A stretch of 6,686 bases of DNA from Cyanobacteria bacterium NC_groundwater_1444_Ag_S-0.65um_54_12 (GTDB taxonomy: Bacteria; Cyanobacteriota; Sericytochromatia; S15B-MN24; VGJW01): the NCBI GenBank assembly GCA_016267585.1, contig JACQUT010000014.1, forward strand, positions 1-6,686. Direction: 5' to 3'. Below are positions 5,577 through 6,686 of this stretch, in pieces. Within the stretch, counting starts at the first letter, position 1; every line of letters starts with the position of its first letter. The notes under the pieces are model-generated. The model made no database searches. It worked only from the letters and a program-made list of their open reading frames with translations, and was not told the origin of the DNA. Made by a program: the position numbers and the translations under genes.

Positions 5577-6683
5577 TTACTGATGCTTCCCGCTTGGTGA
5601 AACCGTAGCAACCGGTGAGTGTGCCGAAACCGGGGCTAGAACTTCCACGGTTCCCGTTGCAGATGATGGTTTGGCCGGTCTGGGAGCTTCCGGTGTCTGA
5701 TACTGCGGGCGAATTGCTATCTTCGCTGACGTCCGCTGCTTTTCCAGCCATTGTCTGAACAGCTCGTCAGCCCTTTTCCGCAATAGATCAGTCTGGATTT
5801 GGCTGCTCGCCTCGGCAAAAGAGCGAGTCTTCGCCGCATGCTTTCCGGTTACTTTTATGACATGAAATCCAAATTGTGTCTTTGCGAGCAATATTTCGCC
5901 TGAATTGGCCTTGAAGGCAGCTTCCTCGAACTCACTTACCATGCGCCCACGTGGAAAGAAGCCGAGATCTCCACCCTGTTCCTTGCTACCGTTATCCTGC
6001 GAAAACTCTTTGGCGAGTTTAGTAAAATCCTCACCGTTCTTGAGCTTGGCGATCAGATCCTTGGCTAGCTTTTCATCTTTGACCAGGATGTGGCTGGCCG
6101 CTACTTCTTCCGTAAGCTGGTACTCGCTGTGGTGGCGCTCATAATGGGTACGCAGCTCATCCGCATCAATGGTTGCTTCCTTGGTGACTATATCGCGAAG
6201 CTTCTCGGATTTGATGCCCTCTCCTATGAATTCTGGCAGGCTGGCTGCCGCAAGTTGATTGGTGGCAAGAACTTGCTGCCAGGCCTGCTCATTTTGGTAG
6301 GTGTCTCGCATGCTCTTGATCCGAGCGGTGATTTCAGATTGGCTGGCGGTTACATGCTCTTTGGTCGCGGCCTCTCTCAAGATCTGTCGCATCACGAGCT
6401 GATCAATAGCCTGTTTTTGCAGAAAAACTAACAGCTGTTGGCCCTGGGGAGAGGCGAAATCGTAGTTGAAACGTGAAGAATACTGATGTTTCAGCATCGT
6501 TAGCTCACGCTGATAATCAGCTAGCGGAAGGCGTACTCCGTTCACCGTCCCGACATAAGCGTCAGCCTCGGAAGACCAGTAAGCTACGCTGGCTGCTACT
6601 AGCGCAATGGTAAAAGCAGCTCCCAGCCCCAGGACTGCCATGCGTACTACGCGGTTACTCCGTTGTTCAGACGCAGTGTTCAT
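5577..6683 (-). CDS. Membrane-anchored parvulin peptidyl-prolyl isomerase / foldase (PrsA/SurA-like)
   Basis: This 368-aa protein should catalyse prolyl isomerisation and assist folding of exported proteins on the outer face of the membrane. A positively charged start (RSNRVVR) precedes one hydrophobic segment at about 15-35. There is no lipobox cysteine, and I see no cysteine anywhere, so it is anchored as an uncleaved signal or is cleaved after the segment, rather than being a PrsA-style lipoprotein. Residues about 44-165 form a SurA_N-like chaperone region. The parvulin domain covers about 190-280 with AASHILVK (195-202), GGDLGFFPRGRM (237-248) and FGFHVIKV (271-278). The C-terminal 45 residues are rich in Pro, Ala and Ser and look disordered. 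It is first in the visible operon with mazG. The ATG is only 3 nt from the right edge, so its ribosome site cannot be seen; an upstream extension is possible but unlikely given the membrane segment. Confidence 0.9.
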   Translation of the reverse strand: MNTASEQRSNRVVRMAVLGLGAAFTIALVAASVAYWSSEADAYVGTVNGVRLPLADYQRELTMLKHQYSSRFNYDFASPQGQQLLVFLQKQAIDQLVMRQILREAATKEHVTASQSEITARIKSMRDTYQNEQAWQQVLATNQLAAASLPEFIGEGIKSEKLRDIVTKEATIDADELRTHYERHHSEYQLTEEVAASHILVKDEKLAKDLIAKLKNGEDFTKLAKEFSQDNGSKEQGGDLGFFPRGRMVSEFEEAAFKANSGEILLAKTQFGFHVIKVTGKHAAKTRSFAEASSQIQTDLLRKRADELFRQWLEKQRTSAKIAIRPQYQTPEAPRPAKPSSATGTVEVLAPVSAHSPVATVSPSGKHQ

Positions 6684-6686
6684 GGC

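Overview
The window is a compact bacterial chromosomal segment of about half G+C. It holds six complete or nearly complete genes and one edge-truncated gene, no RNA genes, no mobile elements and no CRISPR. All identifications come from motifs read in the translations; no database was searched. The organism is probably a thermophile-like or Gram-positive-type lineage outside the Proteobacteria, with Chloroflexota as my best guess and Firmicutes or Actinobacteria as alternatives. Reasons are the YabN-type methylase-MazG fusion next to a membrane-anchored PrsA/SurA-like foldase, GTG and TTG starts, extended -10 promoters and one apparent leaderless gene. This assignment is inference and weak.

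Layout from right to left on the minus strand: a membrane-anchored parvulin foldase (5577-6683) is followed after 15 nt by a two-domain tetrapyrrole-methylase/MazG protein (4119-5561). A single plus-strand gene, a DUF47/PhoU-like protein (3475-4107), converges on mazG with an 11-nt gap. An 81-nt divergent region separates it from a minus-strand group: a diacylglycerol/lipid kinase (2431-3393), the nucleotidase SurE (1535-2347) and a class I glutamine-amidotransferase-like hydrolase of peptidase family C26 (723-1538), ended by a good intrinsic terminator (693-719). The trigger factor gene tig (628 down to the left edge) then starts from its own extended -10 promoter.

Functionally the window is housekeeping and stress maintenance. 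It has two folding factors (ribosome-bound trigger factor and an extracytoplasmic PPIase), two nucleotide-sanitising enzymes (MazG and SurE), a lipid kinase, a probable phosphate-transport accessory protein and a gamma-glutamyl amide hydrolase. I found no evidence of a new defence, mobile or biosynthetic system. The points worth a second look are regulatory: an exactly spaced leaderless promoter for the lipid kinase overlapping a divergent promoter, an inverted repeat in front of surE, a G8 tract inside mazG, and a DUF47 gene lacking an adjacent phosphate permease.
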